From Elysia marginata (taxonomy: Eukaryota; Mollusca; Gastropoda; Plakobranchidae), in assembly GCA_019649035.1 (NCBI GenBank), contig BMAT01001238.1, positions 80,763-102,934 of the forward strand: a DNA stretch of 22,172 nt. The letters run 5' to 3'. Both the position numbers and the translations under genes were made by a program. The notes beneath the pieces were generated by a model, which did not search any database, had not been told where the DNA came from, and was given only the letters and a program-made list of their open reading frames with translations. This document shows, one piece after another, positions 19,735-22,172 of this stretch; the stretch's first letter is position 1; each line of letters begins with the position of its first letter.

Positions 19735-19765
19735 GTCATGACGTCATGACTCTCTCGGACGTCCG
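19735..19765. promoter_or_regulatory. paired ACGT-centred palindromes with a CRE-type site (candidate)
   Basis: GTCATGACGTCATGAC (19735-19750) is a perfect 16-bp palindrome containing TGACGTCA (19739-19746), the full cAMP response element bound by CREB/ATF proteins. Five bases later CGGACGTCCG (19756-19765) is a perfect 10-bp palindrome. A single CRE is expected about once per 65 kb at equal base frequencies, so chance remains possible. Confidence 0.35.
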
Positions 19766-19817
19766 CAAAATAAATGTGACCTTAACAAAGGCGAATTTTA
19801 AAAAATAAGATGAGTAG

Positions 19818-19963
19818 GCATACATCAGGAAAATTGATTCTTGAAAAAGATTCAAGTATTCAACCATAAAACTATCAGATTTTGATGCATGGCCCTAGAA
19901 TGATGAATTATTTTACCTATTATCACCAAGTTGGCTTTTTTTTTAGCCAGTAGATTTTGGCGC
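19818..19963 (+). repeat. unnamed dispersed repeat, copy 2
   Basis: Homologous to 9932-10066 in the same orientation, with an ungapped core at 19855-19936. This copy is about 13 bases longer on its left side. It also has GGCT followed by a T run and AGCC (about 19933-19948), a small hairpin lost in copy 1. No terminal repeats or tail are evident. Confidence 0.6.
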
Positions 19964-20458
19964 TTGACAAACTGTAGTCTTGAATGAAGTCTTCTTTTAA
20001 TAATTTTTTAAAGATAGGATTATCATATTTGCATTAATAAATTTTTAATTACATTTTTAAATATTCTCAATTACATCATCATCATAAAAAGCAGTAAGAA
20101 GCGTTTTACACAAGGAAAACGCCCAATCTATTATTATTTACTTATATGGAGTCCTTTGTTTTGGTAGTAGATCAAGGCGCATAACTTTCGCCGACCGTTT
20201 TTAGGAACATCGTCTATTCACCGCTGTTTGTATGTTTTTTCATGAGGTGGGGGAGGGGCAATTACTAAATGTCACAAAAGTGGGGTCGGTGGTGAAGATG
20301 ATGATGTTTCGTGCGCCGTCACTCTATGATGGGTTAGCTCTTTAGAAAACCCGCATCCAGACTACTTACATCTGGATTGGTTGAGTGATACCCTTAGGCT
20401 TTGCTTCTTTTATCACCCCACTGTTAACGTGTTTCTACTTTTTCTCTTCTCTTGGATC
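19964..20458. other. AT-rich non-coding stretch, no gene seen
   Basis: It has no supported frame. A 7-bp inverted repeat ATCCAGA/TCTGGAT with a 9-base loop lies at 20355-20377, which is within chance. Confidence 0.5.
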
Positions 20459-20593
20459 GTTAGCTAGCTTGGCAAATCATTGATTAAGGCTCGCTAGTAT
20501 TTTTTTAAGTAAGCTGATTTTATTGGCTAATACTGTTAGCGCAGAGTAAGGCAAACTATTGATTTAAGCGGGCGTTCAGTAACTTTTTTCCAA
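20459..20593. repeat. diverged direct duplication, period about 76 bp
   Basis: The first copy (20459-20508) and second copy (20535-20593) share, in order, GTTAGC, GGCAAA, ATTGATT, AAG, GGC and a T run. I estimate about 70 percent identity with small gaps. It is an old tandem duplication or two copies of a short element. Confidence 0.5.
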
Positions 20594-20778
20594 CGTCTGC
20601 TACAGCCCTCCCACCTCTCTTCTTTTTTTCCTTTGCCTCTTTCAATTTACCTCAGTATTCCTTTTCATTGCCTTTCCTTGTTTTCATCTTTCTGACGTGT
20701 CTCCCCCTTTTAGATTTTCCGCGTATCCCCTGGCTTTCCATCTTCAGTTATTACCTTACTTTGTCGATTTAGTTTTAT
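20594..20778. other. pyrimidine-rich non-coding stretch
   Basis: C and T dominate the + strand without a fixed unit. Confidence 0.5.
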
Positions 20779-20790
20779 GGGGGGGGGGGG
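20779..20790. repeat. G12 homopolymer
   Basis: Twelve consecutive G on the + strand. Its length is likely to be uncertain in sequencing. Confidence 0.9.
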
Positions 20791-20890
20791 TGTTCTAGTG
20801 TTCTTTTTAATTTTCTAAGTTTTCCACTTCCTGCCCCCTATTTTTAAACCTGTTTGCCTCGCTTCCCTCCGGATTTTCGTGTCAGTTCTG

Positions 20891-20988
20891 GTTCCTGTAT
20901 CTCCCTTCTCTTCCTCTGTCTCTCTGTCTCTCTCTCTCTCTGTCCATGTGTATGTATGTCTGTCTATGTATCTTTGTGTGTCACTCTG

Positions 20989-21034
<46 letters not shown>

Positions 21035-21038
21035 TCTT
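20891..21038. repeat. CT / TGTC / TATG compound microsatellite
   Basis: CT and TGTC units, then TATG and TGTG variants, then a pure (TC)n run of about 19 units at 20993-21030. A Leu/Ser/Val-rich + frame (20854-21060) is an artefact of the repeat. Confidence 0.95.
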
Positions 21039-21315
21039 AGTGTGTCTACCTCTTTTATAAGTATTTTGAAAAAAAATTGAAAAATTTTAAACCAGCAAGA
21101 GTGATACCATCAATGCAAATCGTCGTTGCTGTCAATCCGATATTGGGTCTTCACAATGCAACGCAAACTTTCACAACCATCTCTTACGCGGTACATAGAA
21201 TATGTCAGTATTTATAATTTTATACTATGTGTACGTACCTTGAAGGAGCGTATATAAATTTTGCTGGGGTAGCGGCAAAAGGAGTTGGTAGTAGCAGTAC
21301 CACAAGCAGTTACAT
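21039..21315. other. non-coding stretch, no gene seen
   Basis: AT-rich at first, then richer in GTA and GCA words towards 21290. No frame or element recognised. Confidence 0.45.
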
Positions 21316-21370
21316 AACAACTGTAGTAACAGCAGCATAGGTTGTTGCTGCTGTATTTGCAGTAGTTGTT
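21316..21370. repeat. imperfect CAG/CTG hairpin
   Basis: AACAACT (21316-21322) pairs with AGTTGTT (21364-21370), and ACAGCAGCA (21329-21337) pairs with TGCTGCTGT (21346-21354). An internal loop separates the two stems and there is an 8-base terminal loop. Confidence 0.6.
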
Positions 21371-22172
21371 TACTCTGATGCTGTACAAGATGATTTCGTA
21401 AATTTTGGTAGGGTTTTTTTTCTCATGCTTTTTTCATAACGCCTTACATTGGTGTAATTGACCCTTGACACCTTGATTATATTTTGTCATCAAATTCGTC
21501 ATAATCAACATAATCGTCACGATTTTTTTTCGAGTTCAGAACTAAAACGTTGTATTCAATATTCAACAATGTTCCAGTTTCGTTTGTTTTTTTTGCCTTG
21601 AATCTGTATAATCTCTCTTAATTTTAGATAATACTTTTGTATAAGAAAAAAAAGCAAATTTTGAATTCTTAAAAACTAGTTTTCAAGGCAATTCCGTCAT
21701 TTGTATGCTCTTGTCATACTGTTTGGGCTGTGGGAGTCATTGTTTTGTTGTTTTTATTATAATTTCGTTGCATCAAGTCGTTTTGTTATGACTACTGTCC
21801 CTATTACTTTCTCCTGCATGGTCTTTCTGAGTTTCAAAACTACGTCTTGTGAAATTTTCTCTAGAATCCATGAGGAATGCTGAGGAGATAGAAAATGTCC
21901 TGGAATGAGGTGGTTATTCAAATAAAACAGTAGCTTTCATCGCTGAAAAGGGGAAGCGAACGGGGAAGACGTTAGGAAAATTGTTGGATGTTACGAGGAA
22001 TATCGGGTCTTTTCTGTCATCTTTCTGTTTCTTAAGTACCGCAACACTGTCGTTTTGATACAGCTTTTTAATATGGCAACTGCATTAATTTTTTTTGCGT
22101 TTTGACAAAACCAGTTTTCAAAAATATTTAGGGTACGTGTATCAAAGTAGTAAGAATGCATGTGGGGGGGGG
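21371..22172. other. AT-rich non-coding stretch, no gene seen
   Basis: T-rich sequence with one 60-codon + frame (21701-21883) lacking any domain. The window ends in a run of nine G (22164-22172), which may be cut by the window edge. Confidence 0.5.

Noticed and set aside
1..22172. CRISPR arrays, operons, ribosome binding sites or bacterial genes
   Set aside because: No regularly spaced palindromic repeats and no dense coding were seen. The repeat style is that of an animal genome.

Overview
The window reads as non-coding DNA from an animal nuclear genome. It is AT-rich throughout, full of (CT)n, (TCTA)n and (CTT)n tracts, and contains one well-preserved tRNA-derived SINE. That SINE type, together with recurrent TCTAGATC words and long CT/TCTA microsatellites, fits a mollusc, perhaps a gastropod. 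The lineage call is an inference from style of sequence, not from any recognised gene. I found no protein-coding gene, rRNA gene or functional tRNA gene I would defend. The open frames are short. Many begin at TTG or other non-ATG codons, many run through microsatellites, and none shows a recognisable domain.

Layout. 1-2560: a CTT/CT-rich start, plain AT-rich sequence, a pair of tandem small hairpins near 1219-1252, and a GC-richer patch at about 1790-2100 holding a CTCF-like word. 2561-6300: microsatellites (2561-2618, 4186-4372, 5049-5076), a GC-richer island at 2800-3060, and a decayed purine (GATA/GACA) tract at 5995-6235. 7839-8184: a minus-strand SINE with tRNA-like head, central body, LINE-like 3' end and A-rich tail. 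9505-9590: remains of a second tRNA-like head. 9932-10066 and 19818-19963: two diverged copies of one unnamed dispersed repeat, same orientation, about 9.9 kb apart. 10920-11078: a CT tract interrupted by a 37-base assembly gap. 11905-12662: several CT/TCTA tracts and a perfect 13-bp hairpin (12255-12283). 12964-13081: an exact tandem duplication of 58 bp. 13496-13569: a cluster of nuclear-receptor-like half-sites. 15220-15475: pyrimidine-rich sequence. 15480-15690 and 16900-17160: GC-richer islands. 18168-18290: a 33-bp imperfect tandem repeat inside a 121-codon minus-strand frame, giving an 11-residue protein periodicity. 18610-18720 and 20880-21038: further CT/TCTA tracts. 19735-19765: two adjacent palindromes, one containing a perfect TGACGTCA.

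Interpretation. With no genes, there is no pathway to describe. Nearly all the CT-type tracts lie on the + strand and the + strand looks T-rich. This would fit a long intron or transcription unit read in the + direction, but it could also be chance. The points most worth a second look are the intact SINE, the duplicated unnamed repeat, the in-frame 33-bp repeat, the exact 58-bp duplication and the nuclear-receptor-like site cluster. I saw no new gene system.
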